From assembly GCA_021014325.1 (NCBI GenBank), contig CM037458.1:22489063-22553062 (forward strand): a stretch of 64,000 bases of DNA, written 5' to 3'. Positions 11,301 to 61,147 of this stretch are shown here, piece by piece (position 1 is the stretch's first letter; every line of letters begins with the position of its first letter). The position numbers and the translations under genes were made by a program. The notes under the pieces are model-generated. The model was not told the origin of the DNA, searched no databases, and saw only the letters and a list, made by a program, of their open reading frames with translations. Source of the stretch: Plazaster borealis (taxonomy: Eukaryota; Echinodermata; Asteroidea; Forcipulatida; Labidiasteridae).

Positions 11301-13458
11301 AAAGGGAATCCTTCCGCAAAATAGAAGCACTTCAGCTGTTGATGGTATGTACTACTTTGAGAAAGGACTCCCTTCAAAGTAATATGGTTTAGATAAATTT
11401 TCACACCAAAACATTTGAATCTGAGAAACGATTCATGCATAAATCGTTTCTCAGATTTCTGAGGGTTGGTGTCCAGTCGTGAATGCTGTGACCAGAGATG
11501 CGGTTGGTACTTGCTGTCACCTAGCTAAACGTGGATGGATTTGACGTTCTTGTGAAAATACCATGACAGTTTTTTTGCTGTTTTCTCAGCAAGTAGACAC
11601 TGTATTCAGCTGAAACTTTCACATGTGACTTCTTTTGACTCAATAGGACAGGTCATGTTTAAACACTTTTAACTGAACTGCGTTTATATTGCATGTTTAT
11701 ACGTGGCCACGTGATCTCCTCTCGACCAATCCGAATGGATGAACTGTCCCGGGTATTTATGAATGCAGGTTCCAAAATCTAATTCTATTTTGCTGCTGCT
11801 TGTTATTGTTTCAGATTGCATGTCTTAACGGTCACGTTTCTTTGGTACAAGCTCTGGTAGAGAGAGGCGCCGACCCAACAGTACGGACAGAGTTTGGCAT
11901 GTCTGCTGTCGAAATGGCAAACTCATTCGATAGAAAGGTAACCACTGGCTTTTTTATTTATTTTTTTCTTTTATTTTGTGTCACTTCTGACAGATGAAAC
12001 ATACTTGAGTCAAAATGTGTCAAAGACTAATGATTTATAACCTTTACTCTTCCATGGCAGCATATTGTGCCACAGCACCTTGTTAATCATTACATGGTGC
12101 TATTTAGGTCTAATACTTTATCACGTAGCTCCACACACCTTTCAGGAAAAAATACTGATACGCCCATCAGGTGTGATAAAGCACTGGACTTTAAGAACTT
12201 GGTATTATTATTTTCAAGTGTTTCGGGCTCTCTAATGTTGTCAGTTTGCGTCACACGTGTCTTCTGCTGCACGCCCAAAGTTTTTGCTACTTCCGGCTCC
12301 AAAGCTTGCATACGTCTGTGTTTAATTTTACCAAAATTTTCGTTCATTGTTCATCAAAAGCATTTCTTGTGACAAACATCAAAGTCTAAAAAAGACCATG
12401 GTCTTTGAAGAATGTATGTAAAAGTGCAGTCCAATAAGTAACTTTTCCTTGCATAAATCATCAAAGAAAAACCAGCTCAGCGCAACTTCTATGCTGTGGT
12501 TCTGGTAGTCAGTGGAGCCAGTTTGTATGGAGTGGGCAGGATTCGCTTTTGCACATTGTGTTACATAGAATGTACCATGTTGTATGCCATTTGGAGGACA
12601 GAGTTGTAGTGGAGAGTCTTGCTGGAATTATGGTATGCTGGAATCTTGGAATGCGCGGACTCACCTCCCATTGAGCAGAATACAATGATAAACAATGGTG
12701 GCAGCCTGTCCATTCTTGGATGCCACATTAGTAATTGTGTAAGAAAAGGACTGAATCCGGGATTGCACAAAATTGAGGGCGCTCTGAAGTTGTTCTGTTC
12801 AAAATATTTGTCGACAACAATTTTGCAGATAATAATTCACAACATTTATTCGGCGCTTAATACGGATGTTTCTAAGCGCACCATTGTCTGACTACAATTT
12901 TTTTCCTGCAAGGTATGTGGAGCTTCGTTTGAAGTATGAGGCCTATTCATTTATAGCACCATGCAATGGTTTACAAGGTGCTGTGGCGCAATATATGCTG
13001 CCGATCAGACCAGGAACACCGGGGCGAACCCCTTCTCTTTACGATAAGTGCACTGGGTTCTTTTACGTGCATTACACAACACACGGGACCAACGGCTTTA
13101 CGTCCCATCCGAAGAACGAAACATGTGGTTAAGTGTCTTGCTTAAGGACACAAGTGTCACGACTGGGGTTCGAACCCACACTCTGCTGATCAGAAACACC
13201 AGAGCTTGAGTTCGGTGTTCTTATCCGCTCGGCCACTACACGCCACATCTGACATGAAGTGGTTAAAATAAGAAAATTTCCCTGAAAGTGGAAGAACTTT
13301 CTTGGCAATGGGGCACACCCAGATGTCTATTTTCTTGAGTGACTTTTTTTGAGTAACGCTTGTCCCTTCCTTATATTCATTCCTTTCAGAGAGTGATGAA
13401 GTACTTTACAGAGGTTCTGGATAAAGGCAAGCTGAAGGAAAGTCTTGTTTCAAGTTGA
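5231..13458 (+). CDS. FANK1: FANK1 homologue (FN3 + ankyrin repeats), six 3' exons
   Basis: Seen: six exons with GT-AG borders and compatible phases at 5231-5355, 6472-6631, 8175-8406, 10106-10249, 11815-11937 and 13390-13458 (TGA), about 284 codons. Order is the C-terminal half of a fibronectin type III domain (GYAT...[14 protein letters not shown]...VSTT), then about six ankyrin repeats ([37 protein letters not shown]), then a short basic tail. Known: this architecture, and the motif [12 protein letters not shown] in particular, is that of FANK1, about 345 residues in mammals, enriched in testis/ciliated cells and linked to Jab1/AP-1 signalling and spermatogenesis. The first ~60 residues (N-terminal half of FN3 and start codon) were not found; they lie in the 5.2 kb upstream or outside the window. 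Function in this animal is inferred from family only. Confidence 0.9.
5356..5807. other. FANK1 intron, unremarkable
   Basis: AT-rich intronic sequence with GAGTGACAAATCAGAATTTT-type text resembling that near 1010 and 18190, suggesting an old dispersed repeat. No coding signal. Confidence 0.4.
5808..6095 (-). mobile_element. tRNA-derived SINE, tail type C
   Basis: On the - strand: box B-like TTGGTTCGAATCCCGATC, the common body CCTTGAGCAAGGCACTTAAC, then GTTGGGAAGGTAGTGC... and a tail ending CTTGAAGTGGCCCAAAGTC. A + strand copy of this tail lies at 56262-56512. Confidence 0.65.
6105..6370 (+). mobile_element. tRNA-derived SINE (second head type)
   Basis: Box A-like GGTTGGCGTAGTGGTA and box B CCAGGTTCAAATCCCACC at 6116-6177, then a tail TGATTGCGTGGGTTTTTCC and ACTGAAACTTC. 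It ends just before FANK1 exon sequence resumes (acceptor at 6470). Confidence 0.6.
6472..6631 (+). CDS. FANK1: FANK1 exon: linker and first ankyrin repeat
   Basis: Acceptor CATACAG. The split codon restores a TTKEP linker, matching the family's TTREP, then HLHKAV...[19 protein letters not shown], the start of the ankyrin array. Donor GA|GTAAGT leaves phase 2, filled by C of the next exon. Confidence 0.88.
6632..7185. other. FANK1 intron, nothing recognised
   Basis: No repeat or coding signal identified. GGCAACTCGGAGGCA near 6891 resembles text near 47148, hinting at an old shared repeat. Confidence 0.35.
7187..7433. mobile_element. CCAATTTCATAG-type MITE (subtype a)
   Basis: Starts GGTCCAATTTCATAGCTCTG and ends CAGAGCCATGATGAAATAGGG, an imperfect inverted repeat. 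Internal GCAGAAATTCCCTGCTAACC recurs in the copy at 15132-15336. Confidence 0.6.
7434..7622. mobile_element. CCAATTTCATAG-type MITE (subtype b)
   Basis: GGCCCCAATTTCATAGAGCT pairs with AGCTCTATGAAATTGGGACC. Contains GCTTAAGCAC, ACCAGCCAAAATACCA and GTGACTGGTATCCTG. Relatives lie at 15889-16325 and 53490-53660. Confidence 0.65.
7623..8174. other. FANK1 intron, nothing recognised
   Basis: A degenerate TTAA-MITE start (GTTAAAGGTAGAGTCGTAC, about 7975) is followed by unrelated sequence up to the exon acceptor at 8174. Confidence 0.4.
8175..8406 (+). CDS. FANK1: FANK1 exon: ankyrin repeats 2-4
   Basis: Acceptor TTCTTCACAG. Encodes [17 protein letters not shown]..., [19 protein letters not shown], and [18 protein letters not shown]. 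These are two full repeats and part of a third, with the TPLH-type position changed to SMAMHWA. Donor is TCA|GTGAGT. Confidence 0.9.
8407..8954. other. FANK1 intron, nothing recognised
   Basis: AT-rich sequence with no coding or repeat signal that I can name. Confidence 0.35.
8955..9200 (+). mobile_element. tRNA-derived SINE tail, type A (partial)
   Basis: Contains ATTGCTTCTTTTCACCCAGG, GGTACCTGTGAGGGCAGAG, GTATACTCCTAAGGGAGCTG and an ATT-repeat end. The tRNA-like head is missing. Confidence 0.6.
9465..9885 (+). mobile_element. tRNA-derived SINE, tail type B (near full length)
   Basis: Head AGTGTGGGTTGGAGTCCTGG (decayed box B), common body TCCTTAAGCAAGACACTTAA, then GGACGTAAAGCCGTAGGTCC, GCACCTTGTAAACCA and the tail TTTGAGACGCCCATTGGG, AAGCGCTATATAAGAAC. 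Other copies: 12055-12215, 12855-13245, 35952-36325. Confidence 0.72.
10106..10249 (+). CDS. FANK1: FANK1 exon: ankyrin repeat 5
   Basis: Acceptor TTTTATAG. 48 codons in phase 0: [42 protein letters not shown]. It contains one whole repeat and ends in the TPLM turn of the next. Donor is ATG|GTAATG. Confidence 0.9.
10362..10590 (+). repeat. Duplicated ~80-bp segment with short tandem spacer
   Basis: TTTGTCCAACAAGACAAATT...CTCCACTCC...AAATTCCTCG occurs at 10362-10432 and again at 10502-10573. Between them is a run of CAACTTTG units. The segment can be read as a degenerate LINE C-terminus (FK-LLKT), but only weakly. Confidence 0.6.
10751..11655. mobile_element. TTAA MITE family 3, two overlapping or rearranged copies
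   Basis: TTAA|AGGTAGGGTCATAGATT at 10747 starts a family-3 copy, which reaches AAGGGAATCC near 11310. A second, lacking its ends, follows from 11325 (CAGCTGTTGATGGTAT) to about 11630. Palindromes such as GATTCATGCATGAATC are internal. No right-hand TTAA terminus was found. Confidence 0.6.
11815..11937 (+). CDS. FANK1: FANK1 exon: ankyrin repeat 6
   Basis: Acceptor TTGTTTCAG. 41 codons: [18 protein letters not shown]..., finishing the repeat begun by the previous exon, then [16 protein letters not shown], the family's C-terminal capping region. Donor is AAG|GTAACC. Confidence 0.9.
12055..12215 (+). mobile_element. SINE tail type B (partial)
   Basis: ATTGTGCCACAGCACCTTG through CACACACCTTTCAGG to CAGGTGTGATAAAGCACTGG and TATTATTATTTT. 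This is the 3' half of the type found at 9465-9885. Confidence 0.6.
12216..12854. other. FANK1 last intron, nothing recognised
   Basis: No repeat class recognised. Small open frames on both strands show no family motif. Confidence 0.35.
12855..13245 (-). mobile_element. tRNA-derived SINE, tail type B (inverted)
   Basis: On the - strand: AGTGGCCGAGCGGATAAGAA (box A), GTGGGTTCGAACCCCAGTCG (box B), CTTAAGCAAGACACTTAACC, then the type-B body with AAAGAACCCAGTGCACTT. It sits in the last FANK1 intron, ending about 145 bp before the final exon. Confidence 0.75.
13390..13458 (+). CDS. FANK1: FANK1 last exon and stop
   Basis: Acceptor ATTCCTTTCAG. 22 codons ([18 protein letters not shown]...) then TGA at 13456. 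No convincing poly(A) signal follows directly. The next AATAAA I see is at 14386, beyond a repeat copy, so the 3' end is unresolved. Confidence 0.82.
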   Translation, partial: RVMKYFTEVLDKGKLKESLVSS

Positions 13459-13744
13459 TTTTTTTTCCACGATGTCCTCATCTTATCCAAGGTTCCACTT
13501 TCATGAAGGTGCTAGGCAGGAAAGTTGTCGCTTAGTGAAAAAAACACAATCACATGACACTTTTGCTGGTACATGTAACCTGTTTGTTTGTTGGTTTTCG
13601 TTTGTTAAGCAGATGCTTTTTCTATTGCTTGGCAAATACACTGTGTCGGTGCCTAGTGGCTTAAGAGAGACCCCACCGGCCAAATATATTTGAATGATTC
13701 ATATATTGGTTTATGTCAACGTAATGCTTATTTAAATTATACAA

Positions 13745-14126
13745 TTATAAAGAAAGATACAATACAAGTCACATGTTAAAGTTTCAGCTGATTACAGTGT
13801 CTACTTGCTGAGAAAACAGTAAAGAAGTGTTTTCACAAGACTGTCAAATCCATTATGTTTAGCGAGGTGACGTTGGGTACCAACTGCATCTCTGGCCGCA
13901 GCATTTATGAACAGACACCAACCCTCAGAAATCTGAGAAACGACTCATGCATGAATCGTTTCTCGGATTCAAATGTTTTGGGGTGACAAATTATCAAAAC
14001 CATACCTTCGAAGGGAATACTTTCTCAAAATAGTTTATACTATCAACAGCTGCAGTGCTTTTCACCAAGTAAGTTTTTATGGTAATTAAGTTTTGGAGTA
14101 TTTACCAATCTATGACCCTATAAAGA
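13745..14126. mobile_element. TTAA MITE family 3, left-truncated
   Basis: Shares GTTTCAGCTGATTACAGTG, the CTCATGCATGAATCG hairpin and the right end GTATTTACCAATCTATGACC with other family-3 copies. The final CTACCT|TTAA has decayed to CCTATAAA. It lies in the presumed FANK1 3' region. Confidence 0.62.
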
Positions 14127-14573
14127 CGGTAAAGGTGGTAAGGATCCTGCGTAGTTATTTCGTCATTGGTTAGAAATCTATAAAGGAGGTCGTTTTGGAA
14201 TCTCCAAAACTCACGTAGATTCAAATTTCTGCAGTGTCCGTTTGTGAATGCTGCTGCCGGAAATGCGGTTGGTACCTGCATAGTCACCTCACTAAACGTG
14301 GATGGGTTCGATGTTTTTCATGAATATACCGTGACAATTTTTGAAAGCCTACACAATGTGAAAATGTAGGTCAGCCCATGTACTCAATAAAACATTCCTA
14401 CTTTTTTCCAAGGACCATATAATATCAAGGCTGTATTAATGTCATACTTTCTGTTTACTTTTAGAGAAAGAAATGCACAATACAGTGTACACAAATTTCG
14501 TACAGCACTCTCCAATAAGTATGATTTAATATTGTGTAACTTTTATAAATTGTTATTATTACATGTAATTTAA

Positions 14574-14904
14574 AGGGTCTGTATACGTTTGTTAATTACT
14601 CTGAAAATTAATGGCAATAAAAACTTACTTGGTAAGAAGTACAGCAGCTTTGGATAGTACTTTTCACTTTGAAGTACTGCGGAAATGGAAAAGATATCAC
14701 TTTTTATCCCCCCAAAAAATTGAATCTGAGAAGCGTTACTGGATTCCTTCGTGGACATAACCGCTCCAGATTTTCGGCAATATCTCAAAAATGCTACCAC
14801 CTTTTGAAATGAAATTTTCACAGGTTAGTTTAATGGTATATATCTACAATTATACAAGATTGAAACAAACAGTGGGTTCTAATTACCAAACGTATACAAT
14901 ACCT
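14574..14904. mobile_element. TTAA MITE family 2 (copy 1)
   Basis: TTAA at 14570-14573 and 14905-14908. Ends AGGGTCTGTATACGTTTG and CAAACGTATACAATACCT. Internal GGAGCGGTTATGTCCAC-type text (here inverted) matches the copies at 48539-48925 and 55452-55841. Confidence 0.75.
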
Positions 14905-15131
14905 TTAATATTGTTTTACTTTTTCAATTTGTTCAATATTACATGTAACTTAAGACAACTGTGCCTACTTAAAAATTACAAATTGTAAACAAGTGTAAGT
15001 GGGTATTCTATGGGGAGAGATAATGTATACAAAGTAAACATATGTTTCATTGGTTACCTCCGATGGGAGACTTTGGAATGCCATGTAGCAGCAGCCATAC
15101 CGGGTAAATTCAATTGTTAATGTAGTTCTGG

Positions 15132-15336
15132 GCCCAATTTCATGGCTTTGCTTACCGCCGGATTCTGCGCTAGCTGTGTAAGTGAAGAATGCCTAGTAAC
15201 ATGGACTACGCATTAGCAGAAATTCCCTGCTAACCTGTGAAATAATACCCTTGACGTATGATTGTGGTATTCACTGCTTTGGTCGGCGCCGATTCTTTGC
15301 TTACGGTAAGCAGTGCCATGAAATTTGGCCCTGATT
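15132..15336. mobile_element. CCAATTTCATAG-type MITE (subtype a, copy 2)
   Basis: GGGCCCAATTTCATGGCTTTG pairs with the terminal CAGTGCCATGAAATTTGGCCC. The interior matches 7187-7433. Confidence 0.6.
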
Positions 15337-15888
15337 ATGCGCATATTTCCAAGAACAATAGATTTACTTGGTGGTGCCACCTAGCGTAGCGTTCCCCAAA
15401 GTATCCCATTGCCAATACTGATATAGATTGTTTGCTGTCAATAGCAGTTTTTGAGTGACTGACTTTTTAAAACTTTTGAACAAAAACGTTCTGCTGTTGA
15501 CTTATTTGTTTGGATATGCCACTTTAGAATTAGCAAGTGTTGTTCATTTTGTGTTTTCATGTTCAAGTTAATGCAATGAATTCTATATTTACACCAGCAA
15601 CAGTTTTTTTCATACCGTTATATGTAAAAATACTGGTTATCTGTATATTTTTGTATTGATTGGTATAATTTTCCAAATTTTTGTATAAAATCCGTCCGAA
15701 AAGAATTAGTTACAGGTGTAGGGAATGACTTGGTATAAAAGTAAAGATAAATAGTTGATACCATAAGAAAAGTATTGAAAGTGAGTTCCACTTTGTAGTG
15801 TTTCACGGTTTAGAAAATTACTCCTGCCACCCTAAAGCATGAAGCGGAAATTGTCATTGCTTGATGAACTGTAATACTGAATCACCAG
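15337..15888. other. Intergenic stretch, nothing recognised
   Basis: AT-rich sequence between FANK1 and NCAPH, with no coding, RNA or repeat assignment. Confidence 0.35.
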
Positions 15889-16325
15889 GGCCCAATTTCA
15901 TAAAGCAAATACTGCTTAGCAAATTTCTTTGCTAAGCAAAAGATGAGCAGGGCACCAGTCACAACAATTTAAACTTTAAGTGTTGTTTAAAGCTTTGCAT
16001 GGTGTGGACAAATAAGAAGTAACTAAAAATAAATAGTAAACTTGCGGGTACAACCATTTGTAAAAACTCTTGTGTGGGAGTGTTGGCTCTGAAAAGAGCT
16101 GGTGGGGTCTCGACGTTTTGAACTGTATACTCTGCTCGTCTTCATTCTCCTGAAGACGAGCAGAGTATACTGTTCGAAACGTCGAGGTACCCACAAGTTT
16201 ACTATTTATTTTTAGTTACTTCTTACTTTAAACTTTATATTTTTGCTGGTTAGCTGTTTCTGTTGAGCAAGAATTGTTTGTGCTTAGTAAGTTTTTGTGC
16301 TTACAGGCTTTGTGAAATTAGGCCT
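15889..16325. mobile_element. CCAATTTCATA-type MITE split by a foldback insertion
   Basis: GGGCCCAATTTCATAAAGC at the left and CTTTGTGAAATTAGGCC at the right. The interior (GCTTAGCAAA, GGGCACCAGTCAC / TTGTGCTTAGTAAG) is interrupted at 15979-16226 with an 11-bp duplication. Confidence 0.62.
15979..16226 (-). mobile_element. Foldback element with histone-type stem-loop (copy 1)
   Basis: Flanked by TTTAAACTTTA (15968-15978, 16227-16237), an 11-bp target duplication. Outer arms AAGTAACTAAAAATAAATAG / CTATTTATTTTTAGTTACTT; inner arms GTATACTCTGCTCGTCTTCA / TGAAGACGAGCAGAGTATAC. On the - strand AGCTCTTTTCAGAGCC (16085-16100) is a one-mismatch histone mRNA stem-loop. Confidence 0.68.
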
Positions 16326-16632
16326 AGTCAAACTTATCTGTTGATATAAAGAAATGTTTGAGTGTGTTCAAAACTTTATTTTAAGTTCGAATTGCTGAGT
16401 GAAATAGTAACTGACTTCCGAGATAAGCAACTTGCTTGCCAGGATATGTTTACGGTTACTCTCTTTGTGAGGAAGGTGATTCAGTGCATGCCATCTTGTG
16501 TTTTTCCAATTTGAAATTAATCGAACCAAAGCAAGGCCGTTTCCGAAGTGATGGCTTGTGCAGTGGGCTTCCGGCTGCTGCCAGACTAACACCGAAAAGT
16601 CCTGACACCCCTATTTTCAGACAATGTATTTT

Positions 16633-16682
16633 CCTAACCCTAACCCTAACCCTAGCCCTAGCCCTAGCCAGCTAGCCCTAGC
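16633..16682. repeat. Short interstitial telomere-type repeat
   Basis: Three CCTAAC-type units (TTAGGG on the other strand), then several CCCTAG variants and AGCTAGCCCTAGC. About 45 bp, inside ordinary sequence, so not a chromosome end. Confidence 0.7.
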
Positions 16683-17639
16683 ATGTAGATCATAAGGGGT
16701 TATCGGAACATAGGGTTGATGATAAATAGGGGTTTCGGAACTTTTACTCAAAATACCCGTATGTCAGACAAACATTCTACAACGCGCGATCACCAAATCG
16801 ACGCGCCAGACCTCAGTCAGTACACGCTTCTAAACAAAGCTTGGAAATGTAGGCACGCGCACATTAGTGAAATTTGACACGTTGTCTGAGATCCAGGTAC
16901 TGAGCTTCTATTGTTAGCATTAATGCGGAGTTATATAGAGGTGTGCATGATTGAGATTCAAACCCAGTGAATGACTACAGAGATTCTACTAGCTTTAATG
17001 ATACATTCCTGTAGTTGCTTTATTTGATACCATCATATGTACTAAAATGTTATAAATCCAACAGCAATTCATATTTCAAAATGTGTTTTTTTCATTGGAA
17101 GGCGTCTATTTGACTAATGATTGTAATTATTTTGAGAGAAAAGTGCCTTAAAATGTTGATTAAACAAAATAAATATCATAAAAGAATGTCTGGAAAATGC
17201 TGTTGTTTTCTGATTATCTTATTTTATTTGAGTCAACGCAGCACTGGCGTAACTAAGGGGGCAGGGGGAGGAGGTATGTGCCCCCCATCCTACCCAGCCC
17301 CCCCCCCCCCCCAATCATCCAACCACATCTCCCCCCCGCCTTATTTGTTTTGGAAAGTAATTTAAATAAAATACATGTAAACACAGTATAGCGCCACCTC
17401 TTGTTCAGTACATGATAGACCACGGCTGTTTTGTGTTTTAAATATTTTTTCTAAATGTGAAACCAGGGCATTTTAATTTTATTATTATAAAGATCTTTGT
17501 TTTTGATCAATATTGTAACATCACGCGGTTACCAAAATTACATAAAGAAAAGACAACTTCAATAAAACATTGATCTTGAGGAAGCAAATCGAACGAAAAA
17601 TACGAATTTTGAGAGTTCAGAGAACAACATTGAGCTACA
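16683..17639. other. Intergenic sequence upstream of NCAPH
   Basis: No gene recognised. Contains a C-rich run at about 17302. Non-repetitive otherwise as far as I can see. Confidence 0.35.
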
Positions 17640-17764
17640 ATAGCCGTTGTGTATCCACGCATGCGCACATAAAGTTCAACGGATAGCGCCATTATTTGAC
17701 TCCAATGTTTTGAAATCAAGGCAAGATTTAGTTGAGGATTTCATCGTGTTTTAAACAGATAAAG
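17640..17764 (+). promoter_or_regulatory. Putative NCAPH promoter and 5' non-coding exon
   Basis: Seen: GCATGCGC at 17659-17666 in CACGCATGCGCA (NRF1-like palindrome), AGCGCCATTATTTG at 17685 (YY1-like CCAT core), then a good donor AAAG|GTAAGT at 17765. NCAPH exon 1 begins two bases before its ATG, so an upstream leader exon is required; this is the best candidate. Inference only; the transcription start is not visible. Confidence 0.4.
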
Positions 17765-18305
17765 GTAAGTTTTTATTTTAAGAAACTATTGTACTTTTCA
17801 TCATCATTTCCCCGACATCAGTTGTTGCATTTATTTTTGCGTAATAAGTCATATGGGGGAAGGGAAGACCGGTCGTAGACCAACTGCTGACTGTACGAGG
17901 AAGAGTACGTGCGGCTGTCATGTCCAGCGCTCGATCGGCCGGCAGCCAGCCGGCCTAGGGTAGGTAGGAGGTACTCCTAGAACTATGAGGTGAGTTCTAG
18001 GAGTAGGTAGTAGGAGGATAGGGGCACTGATCGCTCTGCACTGTTTATGTTGTGTGTCACCGTGACCCACTCAGTCACTAACTGTGACCTAGTCGTGCCA
18101 GCTGTTGCATAGCTAGCAAAAGTTAACATTTAGAGTAGACTGAACATGTTTTGTGCACACTGAACTGAATGGCATGCTACAACTTTTGAACTTTGATTGA
18201 GTAGCAAATGATGATTTTTGAGTGAGAATAGGAAATTTTGAGTAGCAACTGTCAAATTTTCAATAACTAAGTGACTGATGATACAGTTTGTTTAGCCCGA
18301 TAAAT

Positions 18306-18508
18306 GTGCCAATACGCTGGACTCCCTCTGGATTAGCCCACCTTATTGTTGAGCTGTAAGTGTAATGCTCTCTTTTATATCGGTCTCATAACACTCATCA
18401 CAAGTGTTATGACACCGATGTTAAAAGAGAGCCATTACAGCTCAACAAGGTGGGCTACCTCTGGATCTGCTCTGGTAGAGAGGGAGTCCAGCCTACATGT
18501 ATTGGCAC
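18306..18508. mobile_element. Foldback MITE in the NCAPH leader intron
   Basis: Long imperfect inverted repeat: GTGCCAATAC...CTGGACTCCCTCT...AGCCCACCTT against AAGGTGGGCT...AGAGGGAGTCCAG...ATTGGCAC, with inner arms CATAACACT / AGTGTTATG. About 90-bp arms, no coding capacity. Confidence 0.7.
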
Positions 18509-18757
18509 TCTTGTATTTATTATATGGGGCTACAGATTTGCTAAATCATAAGTGCTATAATCATGGGGATGCTATTGCTAGGCTATACAACAAGGGAAAT
18601 CATTCACTGGTCAGTGTCACTGTGCAATGTCACCGACTGACTGCATGGACTGAAATGTTTTTTTTATTTTAAAGTTTAAACTTTAAGTTGATATCATAGC
18701 CCTGTGGTAGGACACGCATCAGTCTCTGTTTTACTGCCACTGCCAGTCATGCCAGAG

Positions 18758-19050
18758 GAGTCTCCGTGGTCGAGTGGCTAGACTTCTGAACTTGCATGTG
18801 ATAATCACATTCACAAGGTTGTTGGTTCGAATCCACCCAGGTTAACTGCTGATTTCACAATAACTAGACTCAGTATTGTTGTCTAGTTTACGTATACTGA
18901 ATCACAATTTATTGATTTGTGCAATACAGGAGTCACTGTGGTCAAGTGCAGGACTTGCAATCACAGGTTGTGGGTTCGCTGATTTCACAATGACTAGATC
19001 TAAGTATTGTCATGTAGTTTCTCCTGAATCACAATTTATTGGTTTGTGCA
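18758..19050 (+). mobile_element. tRNA-Ser/Leu-like SINE, tandem copies
   Basis: Copy 1 (18758-18895): GTGGTCGAGTGGCTAGAC (box A), GTTGGTTCGAATCCACCC (box B), tail GATTTCACAATAACTAGA and CTGAATCACAATTTATTG. Copy 2 (18930-19050) has a shortened head and the same tail. Confidence 0.65.
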
Positions 19051-19484
19051 AATTCATAATCATACAACATTATTAAACCAAAGTTTGTATGTGTGACTAT
19101 ATATGAGAGAGATTGGCTGTTGCCAGGTTGGTGTTTACATATGCCCTTGTCGAAGCTTTGCCATGTTCCCTTGTAATGTTTGGGCTTGGTAAGATCATCT
19201 AAATAAACAAACAGTGAGTCTAAATATTAGTCTTACATTTAGGACTCCGTGACTTATGAGACTGAGATTGTTACGCTACCGATGTATCATAAACAAATGA
19301 TTGGTTTAAATAAAAAGTCAAGACTCGAACAGGGTATTGTCATTGTTGATTATTGGGGCAATCACTGCTCAGTCTCGTGAGGTTTCATACAAGGATTTAT
19401 TTTTTGTCTCCTTCCGTTGTTTTGAGTCATTTTCTTTCAAATACATTTTCTCAATGTGTTTTTCTTATCATTTTATATATAGCA

Positions 19485-59536
<40,052 letters not shown>

Positions 59537-60288
59537 GTATGGTCAGGGATTAATTTATTCCATGGTATATACATATATTAATTAGCCAACTTATTGCTAA
59601 GAGGAATTCTTTTGCCAGGCATGTGATTTCTCAGGTTTTTTTCCTGATTTCAGGATTTTCTCAAAACCTCCCTGAGCCTTCAAGTTATTGGGGTAGAAGT
59701 ATTAAAGCAGTCGTCAAAGGGAGATAGAAATAGTCCACATTTTGTCCAAACCTGTAGTTTTTGTATTTCTGGTGATATACAGAGTCTGTAAACCTCCTGA
59801 ATTGTAACATCTGGGAGTTTACAGTTCTAGAATAAGGGAAACCCACACCCGCGAAATTTGAATCTCTAAAAGTCGCCTTGAGGTGATCTGTGGAGATTTC
59901 AAATTCTTTGAAATACTTTTATTGATTTCTAATCAACGGGGGCACTTCAGACAAAAGAATTTTGCAGGATGCTTACTAACATTACTGTGTTTATCACACA
60001 AGTAGGCTTTCAGATACAAAGTACACTTAATATCTATTTTTTTTGCGGGGAGGTAATTTCCAAAGTAAGACCCTACCTTTATGTAATTTTGAGAAGTGGA
60101 GAGAAATAAATAGTACTTTCCTTGCACAGGATTTGTTATCTGTCTCTCTTAGCCTGCCGAAAATGTTAATTTTTAAATACAGTTGTTTGACCAGTTCCGG
60201 ATCACTTTTTGAATCTTTTTTGTTTTTGTTGCAATCTCTTTGACATCTTAAACAAAAAAGAGTCCAAAAACAGTTTACCTAAACATGT
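59537..60288. other. NCAPH intron 14, left part
   Basis: Nothing recognised. The gypsy copy 2 LTR starts directly after AACATG. Confidence 0.35.
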
Positions 60289-61147
60289 TGTTACGATCCA
60301 AAAATCTCCAAACTATCCGTGAATATAAATCACTCAAAAAGCCTGAATTTTCTCAGATGCAACAAAGAAATCAAACAAGGTGACACGGATGTAAAGAACA
60401 CAGAATCAAAGTGATTTAATAATGAAACTATCGGCCACTTCAAATACCTATTGGGTTTAACAAACGTACAATGATTGAGTAAAACAAGTGTACATTAAAA
60501 TAGATCGTATACAAAATAAGTAATCTCACAGGCTAATACGTCAACCGGGATGAAATACAGGCGAGGATCACGGCAACAGAAGATACAGCGAGGATCACAT
60601 ACACTGGCTCTAAAACGATCAACTCCAGGGGCGGTAAAACAGCTCTTTGCCGATGTGACTATGAGCTATCACGGGGCGAACTCACTCCAAAAAATGTCCA
60701 GAAGAAGGCGAAGCAACAACGGGTACACAATCTGACACCCGCCACAAAATATGGGGAAGAAGACCCCAAAATACCGAACTGTAGATTAGGTTCGAAACTT
60801 TCCTTTTCGGATTTAAATTAAGCTCTTTAACTGCACTCGGTCAAAAGCGAACTCTACCAAAAGCTCCTCCAACGAGTTGAATCACAATCACAGAAGTCGT
60901 AGCTTCCACCAGTCTTGAGTATTTGTGTCCCCTCGAAGATTGATCCCCAGCCTGTATATAAAGGATTTGTGTTGGTTTCTGGAAAGTTCTAAAACTAACT
61001 TCGAACTTCCAGAGCCTAGATCATTCTAGATCCTTCATAACGGATTAACGCCGCCCACTAGGGTCAACGGACTTACACACAGAAAATGATTGACAGCGTG
61101 CGTTGTATACACGTAATTACATGTACATGTATTAGGGTCTCATAACA
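60289..61147 (-). repeat. Gypsy copy 2, 3' LTR
   Basis: 859 bp, TG...CA on the element strand, the fullest of the three LTRs: it keeps both blocks missing from 37864-38662 and the ACGTCAACCGGG missing from 44141-44974. Polypurine GGGGGGAGATG abuts it at 61148. Confidence 0.9.

Noticed and set aside
16633..16682. A chromosome end
   Set aside because: Only ~45 bp of telomere-like repeat, with gene-bearing sequence on both sides.
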